Below, in pieces: positions 34,887 through 45,985 of a stretch of 64,000 bases of DNA. Location of the stretch: the NCBI RefSeq assembly GCF_028372415.1, contig NC_092879.1:65623781-65687780 (forward strand), read 5' to 3'. The DNA is from Notamacropus eugenii. Lineage: Eukaryota; Chordata; Mammalia; Diprotodontia; Macropodidae. The first letter of the stretch is position 1. Each line of letters starts with the position of its first letter. The position numbers were made by a program, and so were the translations under genes. The notes under the pieces are model-generated. The model did not search any database and was not told the origin of the DNA. It saw only the letters and a list, made by a program, of their open reading frames with translations.

Positions 34887-36207
34887 TCAAACTTTTTTTT
34901 CAGTTCTTAACATGCACTTCCACAAGAATTTGAATTCAAAATTTTCTCCCCATCTCTCCCCAGTCCCCACCCCAGGACAGCATGTACCCCATCCATCCCT
35001 TCGTCCATTCTTTTCTTCCTTCTATTAACCATCCTCCTTCCACCCCCCCTTTCCCTCTATTTTTCTGTAAGGCAAAATAGATTTCTATACTCCATTACCT
35101 GTATAGTTTAATTTCCAGGTGCATACTAAAACTATTTTTAATATTCATTCTTAAAGTTTTGAGTTCCACATTCTCTCCCTCCCAGAGAAAACAAGTAATT
35201 CAATATAGATCATACATGTGTAACAATTCAAACACTTCCATAAGAGTTATATTGCAAAAGACTAACCACATTTCCCTCTGTCCTATCCTGCCCTTCATTT
35301 ATTCCATTTTCTCCCTTGACCTGTCCTCCCACAATAGTGTTTGCTTCTGGTTATCCCTTTCCCCTATTTGCCTTCCCTTCTATTATCTTCCCTCTCCTAT
35401 CCCCTTCCCCCTTGCCTTCCTGCAGGGTAAAATAGATTTCCATATCCAGTTGAGTGTGTGTTATTCCCTCCTTAAGCCAAATCTCATGAGAATAAGGTTC
35501 AATTATTTCCTTTCATCCCCCCCTCTTCCCCTCCATTATAAAACCTCTTTCTTCCCTTTTTTATGTGAGGTGATTTCCTACATTCTACCTCTACCTTTCT
35601 CTTACTGGTTGTACATTCCCTTCAACAGTAATTTTTTTTTTATAGGTATTCTCCCTTCATATTCAGCTCACCTTGTGTCCTCTATGTGTTTATATATATA
35701 TATGTATGTATGTATGTATATATGTACATATACATACCCACACATATATAATATACACATACGTACATACCCATATGCACCTACATATGTATTCCCTCTA
35801 ACTACCCTAATACTGAAAAAGGTCTCATGAGTTACCAATAACATCTTTCCATGTAGGTATGTAGACAGTTCAACTTTAATGAGTTGCTTAAGACTTCTCT
35901 TTCCTGTTTACCTTTTCATGTTTCTCTTGATTCTTGTATTTGAAAGTCAAATTTTCAATTCAGCTCTGGCTGCCAGGCCACCAAGTCTGGACCGTGCTTC
36001 ACTCTGAGCCTGGTGTGATAGACCTTTTCTGTTGGCCTTCCAGGCTGTCTTGGGCTAGAAATCTCTTTCACTCTGTCGTTTTGTGGCTTCTGCTACTCTA
36101 GAATTTGTTTAGAGTCATTTTACAAGTATTTTACGGGCTATGGGGGGAGAGCTAGAGCAGGTCCATCTTTCTGCTCTGTCATATTGGCTCTGCCCTTTCA
36201 AACTTTT
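34887..36207 (-). mobile_element. Internally deleted, non-autonomous L1 inserted antisense into L1, with TSDs
   Basis: The element proper is 34897-36197. Its 5' end is on the right: the minus strand starts GGGCAGAGCCAATATGACAG and continues with L1 5' UTR (CAAATTCTAGAGTAGCAGAA). Its 3' end is on the left: the minus strand has GAACTCAAAACTTTAAGAAT and AATTTTGAATTCAAATTC and ends in the tail copied as T's at 34893-34900. Only ~1.3 kb separates the ends, so most of ORF1 and all of ORF2 are missing. TCAAACTTTT flanks it at 34887-34896 and 36198-36207. Removing the insert and one copy restores a continuous host L1 frame across EFYQTFKEQ. The minus-strand target is TT/AAAA, ideal for L1 endonuclease. 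Confidence 0.85.
35690..35790. repeat. (TATG)n/(CATA)n microsatellite inside the L1 insert
   Basis: Mixed TATA, TATG and ACAT tract. Confidence 0.85.
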
Positions 36208-36450
36208 AAAGAACAATTAGTACCCATACTTCATAAATTAGTCTAAACAATTGAAAAAGTAAGCACTCTACCAAAACTCTTTAAGAGACAAATATAGTTC
36301 CTAATACATATACGAGAGAAAGGTAAAACAGAAGGAAAACTATTGGCTAATAAAATTATTGAATATTGATTTAAAACTGTTTAGATAAAAATTCTGTCAA
36401 GCAGACTACAGTGATTTACCCAAGAAATCATTCATTATGACCAAGTAAGA

Positions 36451-36490
36451 TATATACATACATATATATATATAATATATATATATACAC
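36451..36490. repeat. (TA)n microsatellite in L1
   Basis: TATATA/ACATAC tract interrupting the L1 frame. Confidence 0.85.
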
Positions 36491-36597
36491 AAGAATGGTG
36501 CAACATTAGGAAAGCCAATCAAGATAACTCATCTTATTATAAAACCAAAGTGTCCAAAAATCACGTGATTATCTCAATAGATGCAAGAATCAGTCTT

Positions 36598-36767
36598 TGA
36601 CAAAATATTTTTTGTTGTTGCTCAGTCGTTTCAGTTGTATCTGACTCTTCATGACCTCATTTGGGGTTTTCTTGGCAAAGATAAAGGAGTGGTTTGTCAT
36701 TTCCTTCTCCAGCTCATTTTACTGTTCTCCATCCATTGTGCTACCTAGTTGCCCACTGACAAAAGAT
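36598..36767 (-). mobile_element. RTE-tail SINE, antisense, internally deleted, in L1, with TSDs
   Basis: The tail is at left (TTGTTGTTGCTCAGTCGTTT, TGGGGTTTTCTTGGCAAAG) and the head at right (CATTGTGCTACCTAGTTGCC). The SINE body is 36609-36756. The middle of the SINE is missing: CTCATTTTACT joins directly to the head. TGACAAAATAT (36598-36608) and TGACAAAAGAT (36757-36767) are its target-site duplications (10 of 11). Confidence 0.85.
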
Positions 36768-37165
36768 AGCTCTCTTTTATGCTAAAAGCTCTACATAGTA
36801 TAGGCATAGAAGGACTTTTTTAAATATCATAAAGAGCACCTGTCAAAAAACAAAAACAAGCTGTCATATGCAATGGGGATACAGTAGTATCTCATCCTGT
36901 AAATATAGGATTAAAGCAAGGATGTTCTCCCTATTATTATTTGACATAGTTTGGAAATGCTAGCAACAGTACTAAGATAAGAAAAAGAAATTAAAGGTAT
37001 AAAGATAGGCAAAGAGGAGACTTACTGATGGTACACTTGGAAAATTCCAGGGAATCAAAAATGATACTAATTGAGACAATAACTTAACAGAGTTGCCGGC
37101 TATGAAACAAACCTTCAAAAATCAATAGCATTTCTATTTAATTATAAATGCCAAGAAGTTGAGTC

Positions 37166-37365
37166 TCAATTGTTGAGACTAATTTATGAAGTATGGGTAC
37201 TAACTGTTCTTTAAAACTTTTATAGAATTCTTCTGTGAATCCAACAGGACCAGGAACTTTTTTTTTCCTTTTGTAGTTCTTTTACAGCTAGGTTTATTTT
37301 CTTTTCAGAGATTGGATTTTTTATGATCTCTCTCTGGTCTTCTGATTGGGTATTTTATAATAGAA
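37166..37365 (-). mobile_element. Inverted L1 ORF2 segment inside the sense L1
   Basis: The minus strand carries the same ORF2 stretch as 34742-34896 plus 36208-36250, without the 1.3-kb insert: CCTGTTGGATTCACAGAAG, then TTAGTACCCATACTTCATAA. Identity to the sense copy is roughly 80-85%, with one stretch of 28 identical bases. The left junction contains the perfect hairpin AGTCTCAA-TTG-TTGAGACT (37162-37180). Confidence 0.8.
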
Positions 37366-38796
37366 GGGGAAATTCCATTCTAAATAATTTCAAAATACAT
37401 AAAATGTCTGGGGATTGATACACCTAAGTACACAAAAGACCATTACAGAATGGTCCTTAAATACTTAGAATAATATGCAGTTTTCATGGTTCAGTTTTGC
37501 CAATATAATAAAAACAATACTGCCAAAATTAATTTGCACTTTAAATGATCTACCAATCAAATTATTTAAATGATCTATCAATCAATAATTTATAAAAATA
37601 ATAATGCCAAATAATAAAATAATACCAAAATTCATTAAAAAACAAAAGACCTATAATGTTAAGGTAAATGATGAAAAGAAGTAGGAATGAAGAGGAGTAG
37701 CACTTCTAAACATCCAACTACATTATAAAGCAACAGTCATCACGAAACCATTTGGTATTGGTTTAAAAATAGAAATAGATCGATGGAACACATTAGGTGA
37801 GGAAGAATCAGAAAAAATAGAACTCAATAAGCCAATGATAAAGCAAGAAAACTTAAATTACCTATAAGAAAGCCTCCTTATTTTTAATAAAAACTGCTGG
37901 GAAAACTGGAAGGCCGACTGGCAGAAATTAGGCTTAGACCAACACCTTACACCACATTCCATAATATAGTCTAATGACCTTAATATTAAAGATCATACTA
38001 TTAAAAAATAGAAGAGAAGCAAGTCATATACCCTTCACAATTTGGGGGAGGAGATTTAGGGTCAGAGTAATATAACTGAACAAGAGTTAGTGGCAATTAT
38101 AAAAGGTAAAATAGGTAACTGATTACGAGACTGAAAATCTTCTATGCAGATAAAATTAAAATACTTAGCAATTAGTAAATATTCATATAAGACTAATGAC
38201 CATTCCCCAATAGATAAGTAGTCAAAAGATATGAACAGAAAATTTTCAAAAGAATTGAAAAGTTTTCACAACCACATGAAAGAATGTTTCAAATCACCAA
38301 TTATAAAAGAAATGCAAATGAAAACAACCCTGAAGTTTTACCTCCCATCTTGCAAGTTGGCAAAGATCATCAAAAATGAAATAGTTAATGTTGGAGAGAT
38401 AATGGAATGATAGTCACACTAATTCATTGTTGGTAAAGCTGTGAAATGGCATAACGGTTCTGTAAAATAATTTTGAATTATGCAAATAAAATAAATAAAA
38501 TGCCCATACCCTTTGAACGAGAGATTCCATTATTGGATTTTATTCCAAAGAAGCCATCAATACAATGAAAGTCCACATATAACGCCAAAATACTTATAGC
38601 CAATCTTTTTGTGATAGCTAAGAATTAGAAAAAAAATCTAGATCCCTTTCAACTGGAGAGTGGCTAAACAAATTGTGGTGCATAAATGTATGGAACATTG
38701 CTGTGCTATAAGAAATGATGTGTGTGATGAATACAGAAAAGTGCGGAAAGGTCTGCATGAACTGATGCAGAGTGAAATAAGCAGAGTGAAGAACAT

Positions 38797-38798
38797 CA

Positions 38799-38834
<36 letters not shown>

Positions 38835-38836
38835 TA
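38797..38836. repeat. (TATG)n microsatellite
   Basis: Six TATG units after a TATA run, at the 3' boundary of the L1 copy. Confidence 0.9.
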
Positions 38837-38989
38837 CAGGCATGTCACACTACATCTGGTCTCTTTTTAAAAAATCTAACTTGAAAAACAGGTACCTAAT
38901 GGGTAGCATCATTTGTACCCAAAAGATATAACTTAGGTTAAAGCCCTCGTTTCAAACCACTACAGAGCCACAACAGAGGGCCAATTTTC

Positions 38990-39530
38990 TTCAGTAAACT
39001 GAGAGTCTTTTGACATGCTACTGCACTGTTGGTAGAGCATTGAACTAGCCCAGTCTTCTTAGAATATAATATGGAATGGTTAAAAAAAACAAAAACAAAA
39101 CTCTTCATACCTTGGACTCAATGCTATGAGTGGGATTCTATCCTAAGGATGTTATTAATAGGGGAGGAAAGCTCTATTTGTCCCCCTCCCCTTCTCCCAG
39201 TTAGTAGCAGCATTAACCCAGGTGTCCTGTGGCATATGAATACAATGTAAGATTGTTAGGTTGTATGTCATTACAAACATAAAAAATATGAATAAATTTA
39301 GAAAGCTATGGAATGATGTAGAGTATTGAAAGTGGAATCAAAAGAATATCCTACATGCTGATTACAACTGTGGAAATAATGAAAATAACAACCAACGTTC
39401 TACAAAATGAAAAAAATGATCAAGCTGGATACATATTAACAAATGAGACTATTTGATAATTGTGTTAAATCAATTCCTATGTTTTTGTCAAACTGTAAAT
39501 GAGCAAAGTTTATGATTTCAAACATAGTCT
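38990..39530 (+). mobile_element. Older L1 3' end fragment
   Basis: TGCTACTGCACTGTTGGTAG, GGATTCTATCCTAAGGATGT and GAAAGCTATGGAATGATGTA follow the ORF2 C-terminal and 3' UTR order. It is more diverged than the adjoining L1. Confidence 0.6.
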
Positions 39531-39635
39531 TTTTTCTTTTAGTACATTTGGAGGTTTGCATTAATTGATTACCCTTGAAGGCTTTGATCAAGCTTGTGTT
39601 GTGTCAGTTTTACATTTTTTAAAAGTATTTAATAT

Positions 39636-39925
39636 GCTAGGCATGGTGGTGAATGCAGGTAATCCCTGCTGCTGAGGAGGCTGGGCTGGCAGATTTCTCA
39701 AGCTCTGGAGTTCTGAGCTGCAGTGGGCTAAGCTCTTTGGGTATTTTCATGAAATTAGGTACCACTATAATGAGATGAGGGATGGAGAGCAAGTAGGGAT
39801 GGAAACCAGGCTGCCTAAGGAGTAGGAAATAAAGTAGATTGAAGCTCTTGTGTTTTCAGAGGTGTGATTGGGCTTTTGCATGACCTCCTGCCCCTCCATC
39901 CTGGACGAGATGAGGAGATCAAGAC
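39636..39925 (+). pseudogene. RN7SL: 7SL (SRP) RNA pseudogene, full length
   Basis: Second copy of the signal recognition particle RNA, in plus orientation. The Alu domain reads GCTAGGCATGGTGGTGAATG then GCTGCTGAGGAGGCTGGGCT and TCTGGAGTTCTGAGCTGCAG. The S domain keeps ACCAGGCTGCCTAAGGAG (39805-39822, compare ACCAGGTTGCCTAAGGAG). The 3' part is TCCATCCTGGACGAGATGAG. Length ~290 against ~300 for 7SL. An A-rich stretch follows, and TATTTAATA occurs before (39626-39634) and after (39947-39955), consistent with retroposition. Numerous substitutions across the S domain argue against function. Confidence 0.8.
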
Positions 39926-39959
39926 TTAAAAATTGTTAAAATAACATATTTAATAAAAC

Positions 39960-40119
39960 TTTATCATGGCCCACTTCTGAGAGTAGGAAACTGGCTTCTG
40001 ATACTTTAGGAATGAAAAGAAAACATTTAACAACAAGTTCTGTCACTGTTCACACTTTTTTTTTTAATTTAGAGGGTTGTATTATCTTTTTGTAAAAAGA
40101 TCAACATTAGTAGAAGAGC
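39960..40119. other. No recognised feature
   Basis: Unassigned. Confidence 0.4.
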
Positions 40120-40350
40120 TAGCTCTCTGCTTCCCATGCTGCCTCCCTCTCCATCCCTCTCCTCCATCTCTACCTCTCCTTCTTCCGTGTGTGTCTGTAG
40201 CTGACTGTGACTATCTTTTCTTTTGTGTCTATCTTTCCTGGTGCTTTTCTGTCTCTGGACTTCTCTCTCCATTTTCCCCACCTTTTCCCCTTCTTCCCTT
40301 TGTTTTCCTTATCCCATTTCCTCTCCCTCCTTTTTCCCAGTCTGTCTCCA
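40120..40350. repeat. Pyrimidine-rich low-complexity tract
   Basis: Over 200 bp dominated by C and T on the plus strand. It produces long open frames by composition alone. Confidence 0.8.
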
Positions 40351-40429
40351 TCAGCTAGTCATAATATACGGCAGATTACAGATTATGTGTCTACGTGTTT
40401 TCATGTGATGTATTTATAGAGCAACGGTT

Positions 40430-40525
40430 TTCAGAGACTGTTAGAGATGAAGGAGTGACATCTTTCACCTGTGCCTGGTACACAGGAGGCATTTACTAAC
40501 TCCTTGTGCAATGAATGAATAAACC
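40430..40525 (+). mobile_element. L2 3' end-like fragment
   Basis: CTGGTACACAGGAGGCATTT and ACTCCTTGTGCAATGAATGA. Confidence 0.5.
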
Positions 40526-41799
40526 ACTCGATCTTTCACAGTTTAAAAAGTCAGAAGAAACAATGAAGTTGTTTTGTTTCACCTCAGCACTCCTCTGGTG
40601 GTTTCCACACTCTCCTTGCCATCCACCACCACCACAGACAGAGCTTGTCTTACTATCCCATGGAAAATCTCCTATCTGTGTTTTCCATTTCCTAATGGTA
40701 GTGTTTCAGTTGGCTTCTGTTTTTCTCCCAAGTACCTTTCTAATACCTGGGAATAAGACTCCTTTCATCTAACCTTAAAACTCTGTAGTGTCTAAGTTAG
40801 ATGGAAAAAAAGTTAGGAGTTATTGGAAAAAATAGTAAATACAGCATCTTGGCCATTTTTCATAAGCAGTGCTCTAAGTGGTTATGTAAATTTAATGTAA
40901 AAAATGTGTCTTTGGACTTAACATACACAGCCACAATTTTCTGAGACTATTAAAGTAGGAATGGAAATGCATTGAAGCACAGACAAAAGTTAAATGATTG
41001 CTGGGAGATTTGACGCTTTTTCAACATTCAGTTTGCTCTGTTTAATACAGATATACTTTTTTTTAATTCAAGAGGAAGCATATTCATTCCATTTTCAAAC
41101 CCTTTTGAAAGTGTACACCACTAAAAACTGCTGTCTTATATTTGAGGAAATATTCTTTTACATGGACTAGGGTAGATTAATATGCTTCAGCAAATGAATG
41201 CTTTGGGTACTTATGGGACCCTAGATATTATTTATTACTTGAAGAATTATTCTATCACTCCTTGGGGGAATCTGATGTAATTACTTAGTCACTCAGTTTA
41301 GGAAGATGCTTGAAAAACCTTCAAGCATATTTACGATCCAATTCCTTTCATTTTTCTCTGTGCCCTGACCACTTCTGTGATCTGCCTCTCCAAACCAACA
41401 GAGCAGATCTGGAGTCCATTTGAATGTACCACTCACATAGTTCATGAAGTGGGCCCATATGTCTGTCTACTTGTGAGTTTTCATCACTGGAAAATTTTAT
41501 GTTCTTTTTTGCTTATTTTCTATTTCGTAATATTCCTGAAGAAAGGCAGACCTTTAAATAGGCCTATCATCACAGGATGTTAGAAGCTTCTTCTTTGGGA
41601 TGGCAGGGCCTCACTCAGATCATGAATAATTCCCCTTCTCCATTTTTTTCGATCCTAAGAAGTTTGGGAACAGAAATACATTCAACACTGTCATTAGGGG
41701 AAAAGACATGGCATTCTATTGTCCTATGGCTATATCTGCCATTCTTGTGACTTTCCTGACCAAAGTATCCCTTCTTGGCCACCATGTCCAGTATGTGTG
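40526..41799. other. No recognised feature
   Basis: About 1.3 kb unassigned. Confidence 0.45.
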
Positions 41800-41932
41800 G
41801 TCTTCATCTACTAGAATGTAAGGTCCTTGAAGGCAGGGACTATCTTTTTTATATTTATATTGCTAATGCTTAGCATAGTGCTTTGCACATAGTAATGATT
41901 TAAATAAATGCTTTTAGTTCATTCATTCACAC
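41800..41932 (+). mobile_element. L2 LINE 3' end
   Basis: CTAGAATGTAAGGTCCTTGA, GGCAGGGACTATCTTTTTTA, GCACATAGTAATGATTTAAA. Confidence 0.8.
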
Positions 41933-42262
41933 CCTCATTTTACCATGGAGGGAAATGAGTCCTAAAGAGACACAAATTACACAAGATCACAGAGCTATTA
42001 AATAGCAGTCAGGATTCGGACTCATGTTTCCCAAATTTCAGTTAGCTTCTTTCTCCTTCCCTAAACATTAGCTTCAATTTATAAATAATATCATTGGCTT
42101 TAGAGGTGGAAAGAACCTTAAATACCATCTAGTCTAAATTCCATCTTTCCAGATGAGGAAACTGAGGCCCACAGAGGTAGGAAATGGTGGCACTAGGATC
42201 TTAATCCTGGCCATGGACTCTATATCCAATGAGTGTCTTTTCTACCACACCATAGTACTTGG
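41933..42262 (-). mobile_element. Two antisense MIR-type SINEs
   Basis: 41933-42060: ATTTTACCATGGAGGGAAAT and GATCACAGAGCTATTAAATA. 42090-42262: CAGATGAGGAAACTGAGGCC and GAGTGTCTTTTCTACCACAC. Confidence 0.7.
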
Positions 42263-42639
42263 ATGACTTAGAGATTTCCTTTGGCCATCAAGGAAAGTGT
42301 TCATTTTTTGCTGTAAGCACTGACTATTCCTGAAATACTTGGACTCTGATGCTGCAAGACTCTGTCCAGGTCAAATGCCCAGCCAATAATTCCAACGTAT
42401 GGGCAGCAAGACAAAAGATGGAAGAAGATGCTGATGCCAACTTTCACCTACTGAATAGTTTCCATCATTCGTGGATCCCTAGCACTATAATGGCCTCCAT
42501 GATATATTACGAGAGTAAGGTGAGGGTTGTGATCTGTTTCAATGGAAGGAGCTCCCACAGTTATGAGATCATGGGCTCATCAAAGCTGTGATTTGTAACT
42601 TGTCTAAGTTGATGCCTGCTGCACATTGTCTTGTAACAG
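42263..42639. other. No recognised feature
   Basis: Unassigned. Confidence 0.4.
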
Positions 42640-42745
42640 TTGGAGTAGTAGACACCATTTAGATAGCCCTTTAAAGTTTACAAAGTGATATTTACAAAGT
42701 GCTTTACACACGTTATCACTGATATTGTTCTTTGGTATTTGAGCA
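42640..42745 (-). mobile_element. MIR-type SINE tail, antisense
   Basis: AGCCCTTTAAAGTTTACAAA, AAGTGCTTTACACACGTTAT. Confidence 0.65.
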
Positions 42746-43884
42746 CCATTTGCTTTCTGTCCATTGACTTGGCTATATTTCATAAGTAGCTTATTAACTA
42801 TAAATAAAGAGCATGATGGGATTAAGGAGTCTGCATAATGTTCCCTAGGTGACTTAGCGGCAAGAAGGTTCGGTCCTAGCACTTTAACTAATAGGCCACA
42901 CAATTTAACACAAAACCCCCTCCAGGACCACTGAAGCCCTTTGGGATCTTAATCATTCTTGACGATCCAAATGAATCTGATAATTGAGCAGCCTGACCAA
43001 CCTAGGGCAACTCTAATGGAGCCATTTCACTATTGTTGGCTAAGGCTAACAATGGCCAACAATTAGGCAGACTAATTTTTTAATGGAAACTAAGATCTCA
43101 ATTGTGCTCATTTTCTCTGAGAATTTGAATCATCCTTTTTGCATTATTCCAGCAGCAAAATAGAAATAGATTTATTAGAAGCAGCACATTGCTTCCCAGA
43201 TCAAAATTGCCTTTGGCTTTTAGAATCGATTATAATCTCCTATTATGAATAATGTATGAAGCCTGTGCTTCCTTCTACTAACATATGAGAAGGGCAGAAA
43301 GCTAATTAGTATCTTCAGTATGGGGGTGAGATGACACAAAACATCCAATCAGTTTTCAGATTTTCCGGAAGGATAACACAGTTGAACCCAGGCTCCACTG
43401 ACACATGTACTAGTAGCTATGTACCTTTAGTTCTTTGTCTAATACCTCGATGGATCTCACCTAACTTGCTGACATCACACCATAGTTGTGGGCATGGCCA
43501 AGGCCATCAGGTGGGAGGAAGGGGAAATGTGAGTGGCAGCTGCAGGAATAGCTCAGAGATTTTGGACAGGTAAGAGAACATCAAAGGAACAAAATTACTA
43601 GAGGCAACAGATTAGGGGTTCTAGGAGGAAATTCAAGTGCTCAAGGCCTATGCTATTCCCAGAGGTCAGAGTCAATATAAGTCAGATTCTGACCTGGCTT
43701 CCAGGATCCAGTAGTTACTTATATGTAGCCTGTTACGGCAGGAAGCCATAGCAAAATATGCCGACCGGAGCATTAAAGAGACAGGACTTGGGTAGGATAA
43801 GAGATAGGGGCTGAAGGGATGGCAAATGCAAAGTAGAGACATAGTATGGTGTAAGAGAGACCAGTAGAGAGTAGAGAGACCAGA
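42746..43884. other. No recognised repeat
   Basis: Unassigned. 42950-43280 is AT-rich and repeat-free. Confidence 0.45.
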
Positions 43885-44095
43885 ATGGAATGAGAAGAGC
43901 TAGATTCAAATTCATACCTTATTCATTATGTGACCCAGGGGAATTTTGTTAATCTTTCTGAACTTGAGTTTCCTTTTCTTTACAATGGGGAATACTTGTG
44001 CTACCTCCTTATCATCATTGTGTTTATCCAATGAGAGAATCCTATAAAGTACATTTTAACTTGAACGCACTGCACAGATGTGCTTTCATTATCAT
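43885..44095 (+). mobile_element. MIR-type SINE
   Basis: GCTAGATTCAAATTCATACC, TTATGTGACCCAGGGGAATT, TTACAATGGGGAATACTTGT. Confidence 0.65.
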
Positions 44096-44180
44096 TATTT
44101 TTTTATATATTTTTGTACATATAGGTCTTCTTCTTCTTTTTTTGATTTCTTTTGGGTCAAAGCCTAGTGATAAGATCACA

Positions 44181-44745
44181 GGGGACAGCAAGGTGGCACA
44201 GTGGATAGAGTGCCAGACCTGGGGTAAGAAAGACTCATTTCCTTGCATTCATATCTGGTCTCAGACACTGATTAGTTGTGTGACCTTGGGCAAGTCACTT
44301 CACCCTGTTGGTCTCAGTTTCCTCATCTGTAAAATGACCTGGAGATGGAAGTGGCAAACCATTCCAGTATCTCTGCCAAGAAAACCCCAAATGGAGTGTG
44401 TGTGTTCTTCCTTCGTTGCTGAAGAAGACCATGCCATCAGAGAAGTAATGACATGACTTGCACTTGGCTTTGTTTTGAGTGAGGGAGAGCTGTGCACCTC
44501 ACCAGCCTCACTTCTCCTCCAGAGATATCTGAATGACTGGAGATGACCCAGGATGAGGCAATTGGGGTTAAGTGACTTGCCCAAGGTCCCACAGCTATTG
44601 AGTATCCGAGGTGAGATTTGAACTCAGGTCCTCCTGACTCCTGCATTGGTGCTCTATCCACTGCACCACCTAGCTGCTCAAAAAATGGAGTCATTAAGAG
44701 TTGGAGATGACTAAAAATGACTGAACAGCAGTAACATGATCATCA
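44181..44745 (+). mobile_element. tRNA-derived SINE with RTE-like tail, interrupted by a second SINE
   Basis: GGGACAGCAAGGTGGCACAG through GTGGCAAACCATTCCAGTAT. It resumes after the insertion as GGAGTCATTAAGAGTTGGAG and TGACTGAACAGCAGTAAC. Confidence 0.85.
44389..44690 (-). mobile_element. Antisense tRNA-headed RTE-tail SINE nested in a SINE, with TSDs
   Basis: On the minus strand: head GAGCAGCTAGGTGGTGCAGT, AGTGGATAGAGCACCAATGC, then AGTCATTCAGATATCTCTGG and GGCATGGTCTTCTTCAGCAA, the tail family of 988-1245 and 51918-52172. AAATGGAG at 44389-44396 and 44683-44690 are its target-site duplications. Confidence 0.85.
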
Positions 44746-45925
44746 TTGGTCCAAAAGGGATGCACAATTTAATGACTTTTTATATACACTTCCAAATTGC
44801 TTGCTAAGACATCTGAACCATTTCACAGCTCAGCTAACAGTTTAGCATCATTTCTGAGTCATTATTATTGCTATTATTATATTTTAATAATCATCTGTAC
44901 TATGAGTATTTCAACTTCTCATACATTGATGGACTCTGCCACTGGTCTGTAAGCTAGTAATGATAATAAAACTTAACTGAGGTTTCCCCTAATAATGGGG
45001 AAGATCTAGAGGAATACAGAAAAGAATCCACCCATGGATCTGAATTCTGCCAACAGGTACTACAGCTATCTAGAGTCCACTGAAGCAGAAAGATTTGATA
45101 AATACAACATATATTTCAACTGACTAAATTTAGTATTATGAAAGAGAGAATCACAGCAGGCAGACTCACCAGGGCTGTTTTTTTTTTAATTGAATGAAAA
45201 AAAAATCCTGATGGATTTTCCCTGTCTTCATGATTCTGCTGGATTCCCATGGATGACAGCTCATGCTATTGTACAAGCATATTTCAGTACGCCCATGGAT
45301 TTGTGACATCACCAGTGTGGATACTCTCTCCTTTAATGGGATATAAATTCCTATATTCTTGTCCATCCCTGTAGAACTCTTGCTTATGTCCTCACACAAA
45401 TCCTCCATAGAAATATTGGTTGTATTTCAAGGGCCTTCCTTACATTCTCTTTCTCCAGAAATTTCATGAATACCAATGGAGCCTATAGGCTGTTCATTGG
45501 TTATCCATGACTCTTGCCCATGACGCTAGTCTACCTTATTTTTCAATTAACGAATTATTTGAAAACATCCTTTAAATTGCTTCTCCTGTGCACTATTCAT
45601 TTGTAATATGTTACAACATACTCATACCCTCCTTGAACTTCTCTTTTACCCTGTGGCCAACCCTCACCTTGCATTCTTCAGAGACTACAGTATTCCATGT
45701 CTTAGTCATACAGTGGTAGTTGAAAAATATTGATATGAATAAGATGGGCTTTTGTTTCAGGGAGAAATTTGGCCTCATTAAAATAACTCCAAAGCAATTG
45801 AGCCCACTTTCATCCTCCTGTTCAATTCCAGATACAGTTTATTGTCCTTTTTAGCATCTTTCTAAGATATGCATACTGACAAATAAGTTTTATAGGTTGT
45901 CAATTCAACACATGATAGTCTAAAT
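44746..45925. other. No recognised feature
   Basis: About 1.2 kb unassigned. Confidence 0.45.
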
Positions 45926-45985
45926 CAGCGCTTCTTAAAGTGTGGGTTGTTGATTGTGCTATGACCCACAGTTCAAGAAGTGCTG
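45926..45985. mobile_element. Short hAT-like MITE (60 bp)
   Basis: The left end CAGCGCTTCTTAAAGTG and the right end, minus strand CAGCACTTCTTGAACTG, form terminal inverted repeats. No clear 8-bp duplication. Confidence 0.5.

Larger units (their letters stand above)
33800..38797 (+). mobile_element. L1 LINE ORF2, sense, about 3.3 kb of L1 interrupted three times
   Basis: Colinear remnant of ORF2 from the endonuclease to the C-terminus. Endonuclease traces: ATAGTGACAGGAGGCTTCAA (a decayed GDFN motif) near 33900, and AAAATTGACCATATATCTGG near 34080. Linker: AGCTGGTTCTTTGAAAAGAC near 34543. Pre-reverse-transcriptase: GAATTCTATCAAACT (EFYQT), split by the insertion and resuming as TTTAAAGAACAATTAGTACC (FKEQLVP). 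C-terminus: CCCCAATAGATAAGTAGTCA near 38197 and GAACATTGCTGTGCTATAAG near 38693. The many stops and frameshifts mean no protein is made. The FADD region near 37020 is deleted. Interruptions are 34897-36197, 36609-36756 and 37166-37365. Confidence 0.85.

Noticed and set aside
35159-35830. 223-codon plus-strand open frame, the longest in the window
   Set aside because: It lies in the pyrimidine-rich antisense strand of an L1-derived insert. The product is low-complexity and has no domain.
40077-40419. Overlapping Ser/Phe/Pro-rich open frames
   Set aside because: Product of the pyrimidine-rich tract, with several frames open at once.
43998-44456. 152-codon plus-strand open frame
   Set aside because: It runs through a MIR end and two nested SINEs.
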